Source: Zhengella sp020637775 | GTDB taxonomy: Bacteria > Pseudomonadota > Alphaproteobacteria > Rhizobiales > Rhizobiaceae | Direction of reading: 5' to 3' | Length of the DNA stretch: 64,000 bases | Assembly (NCBI RefSeq): GCF_041397485.1 | Contig: NZ_JAWKWO010000001.1 | Coordinates: 1-64,000, forward strand | The notes under the pieces: model-generated | Seen by the model: only the letters and a program-made list of their open reading frames with translations | What the model was told of the DNA's origin: nothing | Database searches by the model: none | Part shown: piece after piece, positions 24,730 to 33,820 of the stretch | Layout: each line of letters opens with the position of its first letter | Position numbering within the stretch: the first letter of the stretch is position 1 | Program-made: the position numbers and the translations under genes

Positions 24730-26193
24730 GTGAACGGTTTGAACGCAAACACGGCTCGCGCGGCAGTCTTCGTCGCCTCCATATTTGCGCTTTACATGGC
24801 GGTTGCCATGCTGATTCCGGCTGCCGTCGATCTCTATTTCAACAATCCCGACTGGAAGGCTTTCGCATTGTCTGCCTTCTTCCTGTCCGGCCTGTCATCC
24901 GCTTCGGCGATGGCAACGCGCGTGCCCACGCCGGCCATCAACAGCCGCTTCGGCTTTCTGCTGGTCAATCTCCTGTGGCTTTCGATGATCGTCGCCGGCG
25001 CCTTTCCCTTCTTCGCCTCGTCGCTGGAAATCGGCTTTGCCGACACGGTGTTCGAAACGGTTTCGGCGATCACGGCCACCGGTGCGACGGTGCTGACGGG
25101 GCTGGACGACATGCCGCCGGGCCTGCTGCTGTGGCGTTCGATCCTGCAATGGATCGGCGGGCTCGGCGTCATCGCGCTCGGTGTCTTCCTGCTGCCCTTC
25201 CTGAAACTGGGCGGCGTGTCCTTCTTCCGCATCGAGTCCTCCGATACGGATGACAAGCCCTTCGCCCGCTTCTCCACCTATGCCGTCTCGATCATCTCCA
25301 TCTATGCGCTGCTGACGCTGGTCTGCGCCGTGGCCTATGCCGTTGCAGGCATGCCGCTCTTCGATGCCGTGAACCATGCCATGACCACCATGGCCACAGG
25401 CGGTTTTTCCACCCACGACGCATCCATGGGCTTCTACACGTCGCCTCACATCATCTGGACCAGCACGGTCTTCATGACGATCGGCGGCCTGCCCTTCGCC
25501 GTTCTCATCCTGTTTGCGATCCGCGGCCGCAGGGATGTCTACCTCGACCCCCAGATCCGCCTCTATCTCGGGCTGATCGTGCTGTTCTCGCTGACGAACG
25601 CGATCTGGATCACGGTTACGGACCGCATTCCCTTCTTCTTCGCACTCACCCATTCCACCTTCAATTTCGTCTCGATCATCACCACGACCGGCTACTCCTC
25701 CACCGACTATGGCGCCTGGGGCCCCTATACCGTGGCCACCATCTTCGTGGCGATGTTCCTGGGCGGCTGCTCCGGATCGACGACAGGCGGGATCAAGGCC
25801 TACCGGTTCTACATTCTTTTCCAGGTCTTTTCGAACGGCCTGAAGCGCCTGATCTACCCGTCAACCATCCTGCCGGTGAAATATGGCACCAGGCCGGTGG
25901 ATGAGCAGACACAACGCGCCGTGGTCCTTTTCATCGCCGCCTTCTTCGTCATCTGGGGCGTGCTCATCGTGCTGCTGTCGGCGACCGGACTGGATTTCGA
26001 GACGGCGGTCACAGGTGCGCTCTCGGCGATCACGAATGTCGGCCCGGGCCTGGGCGACGTGATCGGGCCGACAGGCAATTTTTCCAGCCTGTCCGACGTG
26101 GCAAAATACATCATGGCGGTCGGCATGCTGCTTGGCCGCCTGGAAATCCTGGCGGTCCTGATCCTGTTCACGCCAGCCTTCTGGCGGCGCTGA
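24730..26193 (+). CDS. trkH: TrkH family potassium uptake protein
   Basis: 487 residues, membrane channel subunit of the Trk potassium system. The four pore-loop repeats are visible as SAITATGATVLTGLD, TMATGGFSTHD, TTTGYSSTDYG and TNVGPGLGD, each holding the selectivity-filter glycine; GGCSGSTTGGIKAYR follows the third. The start is a GTG at 24730 (a TTG at 24739 is the alternative); an ATG start would cut the first helix. No TrkA partner in the window, which is common. Divergent from ilvA. Confidence 0.92.
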   Translation: MNGLNANTARAAVFVASIFALYMAVAMLIPAAVDLYFNNPDWKAFALSAFFLSGLSSASAMATRVPTPAINSRFGFLLVNLLWLSMIVAGAFPFFASSLEIGFADTVFETVSAITATGATVLTGLDDMPPGLLLWRSILQWIGGLGVIALGVFLLPFLKLGGVSFFRIESSDTDDKPFARFSTYAVSIISIYALLTLVCAVAYAVAGMPLFDAVNHAMTTMATGGFSTHDASMGFYTSPHIIWTSTVFMTIGGLPFAVLILFAIRGRRDVYLDPQIRLYLGLIVLFSLTNAIWITVTDRIPFFFALTHSTFNFVSIITTTGYSSTDYGAWGPYTVATIFVAMFLGGCSGSTTGGIKAYRFYILFQVFSNGLKRLIYPSTILPVKYGTRPVDEQTQRAVVLFIAAFFVIWGVLIVLLSATGLDFETAVTGALSAITNVGPGLGDVIGPTGNFSSLSDVAKYIMAVGMLLGRLEILAVLILFTPAFWRR

Positions 26194-26325
26194 ACCGCCC
26201 CACTGTGGCGCCACTGCAACGCGTGGCCGGCTCTCCCCTCTGGTTGACGGGAACGTGACCGCTGCCACTTTGCATTGCAGCATGCGGGGCGTTATGGTCG
26301 GATTCGGATTCAAAAAGACACTTCC

Positions 26326-27486
26326 ATGCCTGTTTACCAGTTCCGAATGTCCCTCGTGGCCTTCATGGCCCTGCTCATTCCGCTTGGCGGCTGCGCAAGC
26401 GACCTGGCCATGCGCCGTATCACGTCACCGGAGGCGATTGCCGCCGGCGTGCCGCAGGGCGCAACACAACACCGGATTCTCGTAGCGACCACGCGTGCGC
26501 CGGACGACAACCCGGAAATCCTCTTCAGCGGAGAGCGCGGCGACGGTGTCAGTTTCGCCGAGATCACGGTTTCCGTGCCGCCCGATCACGAGACCGGCGA
26601 GACCGAACGCGTGTCGCGCGGCCTGCCCGATCCGTCGCGCCATTTCGTGGCCACGGACATCCGGCCGGTCGCAAATTCGAACGCCTTCACCCAGACCGCC
26701 CGCGCCGGCAGCAGCCAGGATGTCCTGGTCTTCGTTCATGGCTATCGCAACACGTTCGCCGATGCCCTGTTCCGGATCACGCAGATCGTTCACGATACCG
26801 GATTCCAGGGAACGGCGATCCTGTTCAGCTGGGCGTCACGAGGCAGCACGCTGGACTATATCTACGACCGCGACAGCGCCACGGCGGCCCGCGATGCGCT
26901 GGAATACACGTTGCGCAACGCCGCCCGGGCAAATCCGCGCCGGATCGACATCATGGCCCATTCAATGGGTACCTGGGTCACCATGGAAGCCCTGCGCCAG
27001 TTGAAGATCTCGGGCGATCCGACACTCGGTGGCCGGCTGGGCGATGTCATCCTGGCCTCGCCCGACATTTCCGCCGATGTCTTCAAGGCCCAGATGCAAC
27101 GCTACGGCAAGCCAAGGACGCCGTTTTTCGTCCTGCTCTCGCGGGATGACCGCGCGCTGCAACTCAGTCAGGTGCTCGCCGGCAACAAGCCTCGGCTCGG
27201 CGCCTATACCGACGACAAGGAAATCGCGGAACTCGGTGTCGTCGTTGTCAACCTGACCGAAGCAGGCAGCAGCGGCATCAACCACACCAAGTTCGCCCAG
27301 AACCCGCAACTGGTTGCCTTGCTCGGCGAGCGGCTGCGCAGCGGCGAGAAGTTCAATCCGGAGCGCAACAAGCTCGGAACCAGCCTGGCGACGCTCGGTG
27401 TCGGTGTCGGGACAGTGCTGGAATCGACCGCCCGCGTCATCGTGACGACGCCGCAGGCGGTGTTCCAGACGGCCTTGCCGCAATAG
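26326..27486 (+). CDS. Alpha/beta hydrolase lipoprotein (DUF900 family)
   Basis: 386 residues. N terminus has a lipoprotein signal ending in the lipobox LGGC (Cys23), so the protein is likely lipid-anchored. DUF900-type hydrolase: HRILVATTRAP near residue 50, VFVHGYRNTFADALFR, and the nucleophile elbow IMAHSMGTWVTMEALR. C-terminal NHTKFAQNPQL supplies the likely catalytic His. Substrate unknown. ATG 26326 or 26347 could be used; neither has a clear ribosome site. Confidence 0.82.
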   Translation: MPVYQFRMSLVAFMALLIPLGGCASDLAMRRITSPEAIAAGVPQGATQHRILVATTRAPDDNPEILFSGERGDGVSFAEITVSVPPDHETGETERVSRGLPDPSRHFVATDIRPVANSNAFTQTARAGSSQDVLVFVHGYRNTFADALFRITQIVHDTGFQGTAILFSWASRGSTLDYIYDRDSATAARDALEYTLRNAARANPRRIDIMAHSMGTWVTMEALRQLKISGDPTLGGRLGDVILASPDISADVFKAQMQRYGKPRTPFFVLLSRDDRALQLSQVLAGNKPRLGAYTDDKEIAELGVVVVNLTEAGSSGINHTKFAQNPQLVALLGERLRSGEKFNPERNKLGTSLATLGVGVGTVLESTARVIVTTPQAVFQTALPQ

Positions 27487-27505
27487 GCCGGAAGCAAGAC
27501 GATCC

Positions 27506-27527
27506 GGCGCGGCCAAAAGGCCGCGCC
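27506..27527. terminator. Hairpin between DUF900 gene and VOC gene
   Basis: Perfect 9-bp stem GGCGCGGCC / GGCCGCGCC with AAAA loop, between converging genes. No T run follows on either strand, so termination would be inefficient or Rho-aided. Confidence 0.4.
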
Positions 27528-27569
27528 GCGCCTCCTGCCGGAGGCGTCTTGCCGGGGGCGGCAAATCAA

Positions 27570-28124
27570 TCACACGTTGGAAAGTTCCCTGGCATGCAGC
27601 CAGTCAGCATGCTTCGGCGCCTTTTTCGTGCGCGCCCATTCCTCCAGCATCTCCCACTTCACCTCGTCGAGTTTCCGTTTCATCGCCTCTTCTTCCGGAT
27701 CGTCACAGGCGAGTTCGACGCGGTGACCATTGGGGTCGAAGAAATAGATCGAGTGAAAAATGGAGTGGTCGGTGACGCCAAGCACGTCGATACCATTGGC
27801 CTCGAGCTGGTCCTTGAAGGCAATGAGCGTGTCGCGGTCCTTCACCTTGAAGGCGATATGCTGAACCCAGGCAGGCGTATTCTCGTCGCGGCCCATGTCC
27901 GGCTTGGTCGGCAGCTCGAAGAAGGCAAGCACATTGCCGCCACCGGCATTCAGGAACACGTGCATGTAGGGATCGGGTTCATGCGTGGACGGAACATGAT
28001 CCTCCGCAATGGCCAGAACGAAATCCATGTTGAGGTTTTTTACATACCACTCAACCGTTTGCTTGGCGTCCTTGCAGCGGTAGGCAACGTGGTGAATGCG
28101 ATCCAGTTTCGGTGTGGCAGTCAT
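27570..28124 (-). CDS. VOC superfamily (glyoxalase/dioxygenase-like) protein
   Basis: 184 residues with paired VOC motifs: LDRIHHVAYRCKDAKQTVEWY at the N terminus and WVQHIAFKVKDRDTL in the second module, then YFFDPNGHRVELA. Metal-binding candidates are the His of each first strand and Glu of the last. At 184 residues it is too short to be 4-hydroxyphenylpyruvate dioxygenase (about 350). ATG 28124 is preceded by GGGAGAAGG. It is a separate transcription unit from fahA-hmgA (a terminator lies between) but carries the same upstream 31-bp element as that operon, so it is probably co-regulated and part of the aromatic pathway. Confidence 0.82.
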   Translation of the reverse strand: MTATPKLDRIHHVAYRCKDAKQTVEWYVKNLNMDFVLAIAEDHVPSTHEPDPYMHVFLNAGGGNVLAFFELPTKPDMGRDENTPAWVQHIAFKVKDRDTLIAFKDQLEANGIDVLGVTDHSIFHSIYFFDPNGHRVELACDDPEEEAMKRKLDEVKWEMLEEWARTKKAPKHADWLHARELSNV

Positions 28125-28191
28125 CGGCCTTCTCCCTTGTCCGGCCCGGACGGTACGGGCTTCCGGCTCCGTCACGGCCTTCAATCAATAT

Positions 28192-28222
28192 GGTTACGGA
28201 TGTAACGGTTGTTTTTGTAACC
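28192..28222. promoter_or_regulatory. Candidate operator, copy 1 of a 31-bp element (upstream of VOC gene)
   Basis: Begins GGTTACGGATGTAAC (inverted repeat GTTAC-N4-GTAAC) and ends TTTTTGTAAC. Matches the element at 33880-33910 in 24 of 31 positions with no gap, in the same orientation and at a similar distance (about 65-70 nt) before a leftward gene start. Likely binding site of the regulator of this catabolic cluster. Confidence 0.6.
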
Positions 28223-28250
28223 ATCAACGGCGACCATACGATCCGGACAA

Positions 28251-28283
28251 AGAAAAACGGCGGACCGGAAGGCCCGCCGCCGT
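28251..28283 (-). terminator. Terminator of the hmgA-fahA operon
   Basis: Read leftward: a GC-rich hairpin with the stem ACGGCGG / CCGCCGT, extended inward by GGCC pairs, then TTTTTCT. It lies 25 nt past the fahA stop and separates that operon from the VOC gene. Confidence 0.75.
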
Positions 28284-28307
28284 CAAGGATGGTCGTGACC
28301 GGTTCTG

Positions 28308-29552
28308 TCAGTCGATCTTGCGTGCCGGCATGATCGTGCCCGAACAATCGCCAAAGCCGATGCGGTAGCCATCACCGCGCGCATGGCCCCTCAGCGTCAC
28401 GGTGTCGCCGTCCTCGATGAAGCTGCGCGTGCCACCGCCCTTGATGGCGACCGGTTCCTTGCCGCCCCAGGAAAGCTCCAGCAGCGAGCCGCGCGACTCC
28501 TTTTCGGTGCCGGAGATCGTGCCGGATCCGAGCAGGTCGCCAACGCGCATCGGGCAGCCTGAGGTGGTGTGGTGGGCAAGCTGCTGCGCGGAGGAATAAT
28601 ACATCTCGCGGTAATTGGTGCGCGAGAGAACGGTTTCCTCTCCGCCTTCCGGCGTCAACGCCACCTCGAGGTCGATGTCGTAGAGCATCGGACCCGGTTC
28701 CGCGAGATAAGGCAGCAAGGGCTTTTCGCGTTCCGGCGTGGAGGTGCGGAACGGCGCCAGCGCGGCGGACGTGACGATCCACGGGCTGATCGTCGTAGCC
28801 GTCGCCTTGGCCTGGAAGGGACCGAGCGGCTGATATTCCCAGGCCTGGATGTCGCGCGCCGACCAGTCGTTCAGCAAGACATAGCCGAAGATGTTTTCGA
28901 AGGCTTGCGACACCGATATCGGCCCGTTCGACGGCTGGCCGACAATGGCGCCCATTTCCAGTTCGAGATCGAACCGTTGCGACGGCCCGAAACGCGGCGC
29001 CGCGTCGTTCGGGCCCTTCAACTGACCATTGGGCCGGACAACGGGCGTGCCCGAGACGACGACCGAGGACGCGCGGCCATTGTAGCCGATGGGAATATGA
29101 AGCCAGTTCGGCGGCAGTGCGTTTTCAGGGCCGCGAAACATGACACCGACATTGTAGGCGTGATTCCGGCCAGCATAGAAGTCGGTATATTCGGTCACCG
29201 CGAAGGGCATGTGCATGGTCGCGGTCGTCATGGGAACCAGATGCGGCTCGACGCCGGCGCGGGAGGCGGACCCTTCGGCAAGCATGGAAGTCAGTTCGCC
29301 GCGCAGCTTGTCCCAGGCCACGCGGCCCATGGCCATGAACGCATTCCAGGCGCCGGTTTCCAGAGCGCCCTCGTAGTTCAGCCGGCCCTCCGCCTCCAGC
29401 GCGGCGACATCAAGGATCATGTCGCCGATCGCCACCCCGCAGCGCGGCTTGCCGTTACCGGTCGAGAACACCCCGTAAGGCAGGTTGTTGAGTGGAAATT
29501 CCGATTCAGGCGAATTGGCGCTCTCCACCCAGGATCGCTTCAATGCGGTCAT
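28308..29552 (-). CDS. fahA: Fumarylacetoacetase
   Basis: About 414 residues, typical of the long bacterial/eukaryotic FAH. Hydrolyses fumarylacetoacetate to fumarate and acetoacetate, the last step after homogentisate ring opening. Catalytic and metal residues are in YTDFYAGRNHAYNVG (Asp, His), DLELEMGAIVG (Glu pair), NDWSARDIQAWEYQPLGPF (Asp and substrate residues), and GSGTISG near the C terminus. ATG 29552 has a GGAGAGA site; 19 nt separate it from the hmgA stop. Confidence 0.95.
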   Translation of the reverse strand: MTALKRSWVESANSPESEFPLNNLPYGVFSTGNGKPRCGVAIGDMILDVAALEAEGRLNYEGALETGAWNAFMAMGRVAWDKLRGELTSMLAEGSASRAGVEPHLVPMTTATMHMPFAVTEYTDFYAGRNHAYNVGVMFRGPENALPPNWLHIPIGYNGRASSVVVSGTPVVRPNGQLKGPNDAAPRFGPSQRFDLELEMGAIVGQPSNGPISVSQAFENIFGYVLLNDWSARDIQAWEYQPLGPFQAKATATTISPWIVTSAALAPFRTSTPEREKPLLPYLAEPGPMLYDIDLEVALTPEGGEETVLSRTNYREMYYSSAQQLAHHTTSGCPMRVGDLLGSGTISGTEKESRGSLLELSWGGKEPVAIKGGGTRSFIEDGDTVTLRGHARGDGYRIGFGDCSGTIMPARKID

Positions 29553-29571
29553 GCTTTTCTCTCCGGTCCGT

Positions 29572-30930
29572 TCACTTGCCGTCCGGCGATCCGTCATAGT
29601 GCTTCACGAGATCTGCCCAGCAATCGATATAATTGTCCTGCAGCGGCGCTTCCTTCGCGGCAAATTCCGTCAGGTGCTGCGGGAAACGGGTTTCGAACAT
29701 GAAGGACATGGTATTGTCCAGCTTCTCCGCCTTCAGACCGGCATTCGAGGCGCCTTCGAAGGCCTGCTTGTCCGGCCCGTGCGGCAGCATCATGTTGTGC
29801 AGGCTCATGCCGCCGGGCACGAAGCCCTCCGGCTTGGCGTCGTAGATGCCGTAGATATTGCCCATCAGTTCCGACATCACGTTCTTGTGGTACCAGGGCG
29901 GGCGAAAGGTGTTCTCGGCCACCATCCAGCGCTCGCGGAACAGCACGAAATCGATATTCGCGGTGCCCGGCTGGCCCGACGGTGCGGTCAGCACGGTAAA
30001 GATGGACGGGTCCGGATGATCGAACAGGATCGCCCCGACCGGGCAATAGGCGGTGAGATCGTATTTCACCGGAGCATAATTGCCATGCCAAGCGACGACA
30101 TCGAGCGGCGACTGCGCGATCTCGGTGACGTGAAACTGGCCGCACCACTTGATCGTCAGCGTGGATGGCACCTCGCGATCCTCGAAGGCGGCGACCGGCG
30201 CCTTGAAGTCGCGCGGATTGGCCAGGCAATTGGCGCCGATCGGTCCCCTGCCCGGCAGCTCGAACTTCTGGCCGTAGTTTTCGCAGACAAAACCGCGCGC
30301 CGGTCCTTCCACGACCTCGACCCGGTAGACAAGGCCGCGCGGAATGACCGCGATTTCCTGGGGCTGGAGGTCGATGATGCCCAATTCGGTCCAGAAGCGA
30401 AGCCGGCCGGCCTGTGGCACGACGAGAAGTTCGCTGTCGGCGGAGTAGAAATAGTCGTCCTCCATCGACTGGTTGACCAGATAGATGTGACTGGCCATGC
30501 CAACCTGCGTGTTCACGTCGCCGGCCGTCGTCATGGTGCGCATGCCGGTCAGCCAGGTCAGCGGCGCATCGGCATGGGGCACCGGGTTCCAGCGGTACTG
30601 GCCGAGCGAGATGATGTCGTCGCTGACATGCGGCGCCGTCTTCCAGTAGGGCAGTTCGATCTTGCGATAGCGCGCCGAATGCTTGACCGACGGGCGGATG
30701 CGGTAGCACCAGGTGCGTTCGTTCTGGTGGCTCGGCGCGGTGAAGGCGGTGCCCGAAAGCTGTTCGGCATAGAGGCCGTAGGCGCATTTCTGCGGGCTGT
30801 TCATGCCTTGCGGCAGCGCGCCGGGCAGCGCCTCGGTCTCGAAATCGTTTCCGAAGCCCGGCATGTAGCCGGGCGTGATGGCGCCGGCCTGATCCTGCTG
30901 GATGTATTTGCGCTTGGTCTGGATGTTCAT
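29572..30930 (-). CDS. hmgA: Homogentisate 1,2-dioxygenase
   Basis: 452 residues, the normal length. Fe(II) enzyme that opens the homogentisate ring to maleylacetoacetate. The N terminus GYMPGFGNDFETEALPGALP is diagnostic; iron ligands lie in FRPPWYHKNVMSELMG (His, Glu) and SLHNMMLPHGPD (His), with a further His in DVVAWHGNYAP. A maleylacetoacetate isomerase gene, expected between HmgA and FahA activities, is not in the window. Operon neighbours are DUF2783 upstream and fahA downstream. Confidence 0.96.
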   Translation of the reverse strand: MNIQTKRKYIQQDQAGAITPGYMPGFGNDFETEALPGALPQGMNSPQKCAYGLYAEQLSGTAFTAPSHQNERTWCYRIRPSVKHSARYRKIELPYWKTAPHVSDDIISLGQYRWNPVPHADAPLTWLTGMRTMTTAGDVNTQVGMASHIYLVNQSMEDDYFYSADSELLVVPQAGRLRFWTELGIIDLQPQEIAVIPRGLVYRVEVVEGPARGFVCENYGQKFELPGRGPIGANCLANPRDFKAPVAAFEDREVPSTLTIKWCGQFHVTEIAQSPLDVVAWHGNYAPVKYDLTAYCPVGAILFDHPDPSIFTVLTAPSGQPGTANIDFVLFRERWMVAENTFRPPWYHKNVMSELMGNIYGIYDAKPEGFVPGGMSLHNMMLPHGPDKQAFEGASNAGLKAEKLDNTMSFMFETRFPQHLTEFAAKEAPLQDNYIDCWADLVKHYDGSPDGK

Positions 30931-30965
30931 GGGGTCAACTCCCTGTCAAACGGCATGTCTCCGGC

Positions 30966-31169
30966 CTACCCGTTTCCACCGGCCTCTGCGGCAGCCTCAA
31001 GGGCTGCGTCGAGAACGGCCATGTCGCCCACGTGATTGGCGAGAATGAGGATCAGGCGGGCATTCAAGGCATCGCTCTCCTCCTTGCTCAGCCCCTCATG
31101 AGCGGACAGCAGCCGGGCGTAGAAGTCGTCCGGCCGGGCGATGTTGGGGGCGGTGTTCAGTGCATTCAT
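30966..31169 (-). CDS. DUF2783 family small protein
   Basis: 67 residues, acidic and helical. Core PDDFYARLLSAHEGLSKEES followed by NARLILILANHVGD is recognised as DUF2783. Such proteins are encoded next to FAD-dependent aromatic monooxygenases, as here (11 nt downstream of it), but no function is established; a small subunit or activity modulator of the monooxygenase is a reasonable guess. Confidence 0.8.
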   Translation of the reverse strand: MNALNTAPNIARPDDFYARLLSAHEGLSKEESDALNARLILILANHVGDMAVLDAALEAAAEAGGNG

Positions 31170-31180
31170 CGGTCGTCTCC

Positions 31181-32788
31181 TCAGCTCCGCCCGGCAGCCT
31201 TGTTGATGGCGGCGCGCATGGCGGCTTCGTCATAGCTCTCCCAGCGCGCGGCGACATGCTGGTCAGGCCGCATGAGATACACCGCCGATGTGGCCGCACC
31301 GAGGTAGCGTTCGGCGAGCGCGGGATTGTCTTTCGCGGACAAGGCCAGACGCGTGGCGCAAATGCCGCCTTCGCACAGCGATTCCGGTGCATCGGCATCG
31401 ATGGCGAGAATCCGGAATTCGTCACCCAGCCGGTCGATCAGCCAGGCGCCGTCGGGCAGCGGTGCATCCGGTGCTGGCGAACCGGGGCGCGTGCGCTTCG
31501 GCATGGAATCGCAATCCGGTCCGTTGAGCGGGGAGCCGTCATAGGTGCAGGGCACCGAAAGGCGGCCGGAATTGACCAGGGGCCGGGCGAATTCATAGCG
31601 CTCCGACAGGTCGAGGACGGCATTGCGGAAGATGGTGCTGACCTGCGATTTCGGCGTGATGAAATCGGTCGAGCGCGAGGAGTTCAGGATATTCTCGTCG
31701 GCGCCGTGAATGCGCTCGGCATCATAACTGTCGAGCAGGCTGTCGGGCGCCATGCCGTCCATCACCAGTTTCAGCTTCCAGATCAGGTTGTCCGTGTCCT
31801 GCAGCCCGGAATTGGCTCCGCGTGCGCCGAAGGGGGACACCTGATGGGCCGCGTCACCGGCGAAGATCACGTGGCCGTGGCGGAACTTTTCCATCCGGCG
31901 GCATTGGAACGTGTAGATCGAGACCCATTCCAGCTCGAATTTCGCATCCTCGCCAAGCATGGCCTTGAGGCGCGGAATGACGTTCTCCGGTTTCTTTTCC
32001 TCTTCCTTGTCGATGTCCCAGCCAAGCTGGAGATCGATGCGCCAGACACCGTCGGGCTGCTTGTGCAGAAGCGCCGACTGGCCCCGATTGAAGGGCGGAT
32101 CGAACCAGAACCAGCGCTCGGTCGGGAAATCGGCCTCCATGATGACGTCGGCGATGAGAAAATTATCCTCGAAGACGCGGCCGACAAAGTCGAGGCCCAT
32201 CATGGCGCGGATGGGCGAACCGGCCCCGTCGCACGCAATCAGCCAATCGGCCTCCAGCACATACGGCCCGTCCGGCGTCTCCACGGTCAGCCGGACGCCA
32301 TCGTCCAGCGTCTCGACCGAGGCCACCTTCGAGCCGCCGCGAATTTCCACCGGCCTGCCTTCGCCTTGCAGGGCGAAGACCCTGTCGACCATGTACTTTT
32401 CGAAATGGTATTGCTGCAAATTGATAAAGGCGGGCCGCTTGTGGCCATCCTCCGGCAGAAGGTCGAAGGCGTAGACCTGGCGCTCGTCGAAGAACACCTT
32501 GCCCGTGTTCCAGGTCACGCCCTTGTCCACCATCGGGTCGCCGCATCCCAGCCTGTCGAGAATTTCCAGCGGACGCTTGGCAAAGCAGATGGCGCGCGAT
32601 CCCCAAGACACCTTGTCGTTCTCATCCAGCACCACAACCGGAACATTGTGTTGCGCCAGATCGATGGCCGCGGCCAGGCCAATGGGCCCCGCGCCGACAA
32701 CGATGACGGGATGACGCACGGGTTGCGGCGCATCCTGATCCGACGAGCGGGTATAGGGATATAGGGGGGTCTCGAAAATCCTGCTCAT
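31181..32788 (-). CDS. FAD-dependent aromatic monooxygenase (PHBH/MhpA-like)
   Basis: About 535 residues of class A flavoprotein hydroxylase. ADP-binding motif VIVVGAGPIGLAAAIDLAQ near residue 28, DG motif in LIACDGAGSPIRAMMGLDF, and the GD motif in VIFAGDAAHQVSPFGARGANSG. Closest by look to 3-hydroxyphenylpropionate- or hydroxyphenylacetate-type hydroxylases. In an operon with hmgA and fahA its product should be homogentisate or a related hydroquinone, so a hydroxyphenylacetate is a candidate substrate. ATG 32788 has a GGGAGGAAGAG site. Followed at 11 nt by DUF2783. Confidence 0.87.
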   Translation of the reverse strand: MSRIFETPLYPYTRSSDQDAPQPVRHPVIVVGAGPIGLAAAIDLAQHNVPVVVLDENDKVSWGSRAICFAKRPLEILDRLGCGDPMVDKGVTWNTGKVFFDERQVYAFDLLPEDGHKRPAFINLQQYHFEKYMVDRVFALQGEGRPVEIRGGSKVASVETLDDGVRLTVETPDGPYVLEADWLIACDGAGSPIRAMMGLDFVGRVFEDNFLIADVIMEADFPTERWFWFDPPFNRGQSALLHKQPDGVWRIDLQLGWDIDKEEEKKPENVIPRLKAMLGEDAKFELEWVSIYTFQCRRMEKFRHGHVIFAGDAAHQVSPFGARGANSGLQDTDNLIWKLKLVMDGMAPDSLLDSYDAERIHGADENILNSSRSTDFITPKSQVSTIFRNAVLDLSERYEFARPLVNSGRLSVPCTYDGSPLNGPDCDSMPKRTRPGSPAPDAPLPDGAWLIDRLGDEFRILAIDADAPESLCEGGICATRLALSAKDNPALAERYLGAATSAVYLMRPDQHVAARWESYDEAAMRAAINKAAGRS

Positions 32789-32869
32789 CTCTTCCTCCCG
32801 GACAGAAACAACCGGCGCGGGCAAGGACCGGGCGCAAGGCACCCCTGTCTGCTTCCCCGCCTCCGGCGA

Positions 32870-33820
32870 TCAACCCTGCAACTGTTGCCACATTTCCACG
32901 TCGCGCTCCGCCGTCCAGATACGTGGCGTGTCGATGCCGCGTGCCTCGTCATAGGCGCGCGCGACGTTGAACGGCAGGCAATGCTCATAGATGGCGTAGT
33001 CTGCGAACTTGGGATCGCATTCGGCGCGCACCGCATCCCAGGCTTCCTTCAGGGAGCCGCCTCGCGCGGCAACGCGGGCCGCCGGACGGTAGGTGCTTTC
33101 CACGAAGTCGCGTGTGTTCTCGATGGCGGTTCCCACCATCTCCCGGCCAACCAGCGCATCGCCACGGCCCGGCGCAATGGCGTCCACATCGAATGACTTG
33201 ATGGCATCCAGCGTGAAGCCCCAGTCATTGAAATGTCCGTCGCCGCAATAGCAGGCGGAGTGGTATTCCACGATGTCGCCGGTGAACATGACGTTTTCAT
33301 CGGGCACATGGATGACCGCATCGCCGGCGGTATGGGCGCGGCCGAGATGCATGATGTCGACGCGGCGATTGCCGAGATAGACAGTCATCGAATCGGAGAA
33401 TGTCGTGGTGGGCCAGGTCAGGCCCGGAATGCTTTCATGGCCTTCGAACAGCCGTGGAAAGCGCTGGAACTCGCTGTCCCAGTCTTCCTGGCCCCGCTCG
33501 ACCACCATGGCGCGGGCGGTATCCGACATGATGATCTGCTGCGCACCGAAAGCGGACGCCCCAAGCACGCGCACCGCATGATAGTGGGTCAGCACGACAT
33601 GGGTGATCGGCTTGTCGGTCACTTCGCGGACCTTTTCAATCACCTTGTTGGCAAGGCGCGGCGTGGCTTGCGCCTCGACGATCATGACGCTGTCATCACC
33701 GATGATGACACCGGAATTGGGATCGCCCTCGGCGGTGAAGGCCCAAAGCCCCTTGCCCACTTCCGTGAAACTGATCTTTTTTTCTGACGTGTCGCCCTGC
33801 GACGCGAAGGCTTTTGCCAT
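32870..33820 (-). CDS. MBL-fold hydrolase-like protein of the homogentisate cluster
   Basis: 316 residues. Metallo-beta-lactamase fold: VMIVEAQATPRLANKVI, THVVLTHYHAVRVLGASAFGAQ, HTAGDAVIH and MFTGDIVEYHS. The first metal motif, normally HxHxDH, reads HYHAVR, so the Asp and last His of the second metal site are missing; the later HTAGD histidine and the Asp in FTGDI are kept. Either a one-metal hydrolase or a changed activity. First gene of the operon with the monooxygenase, DUF2783, hmgA and fahA; ATG 33820 follows an AGAGGGATG site. A lactonase or thioesterase role on a pathway intermediate is possible but unproven. Confidence 0.82.
   Translation of the reverse strand: MAKAFASQGDTSEKKISFTEVGKGLWAFTAEGDPNSGVIIGDDSVMIVEAQATPRLANKVIEKVREVTDKPITHVVLTHYHAVRVLGASAFGAQQIIMSDTARAMVVERGQEDWDSEFQRFPRLFEGHESIPGLTWPTTTFSDSMTVYLGNRRVDIMHLGRAHTAGDAVIHVPDENVMFTGDIVEYHSACYCGDGHFNDWGFTLDAIKSFDVDAIAPGRGDALVGREMVGTAIENTRDFVESTYRPAARVAARGGSLKEAWDAVRAECDPKFADYAIYEHCLPFNVARAYDEARGIDTPRIWTAERDVEMWQQLQG

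Noticed and set aside
27570..28124. 4-hydroxyphenylpyruvate dioxygenase
   Set aside because: The VOC protein is next to hmgA/fahA, but with 184 residues it is half the needed length and lacks the C-terminal iron-site half.
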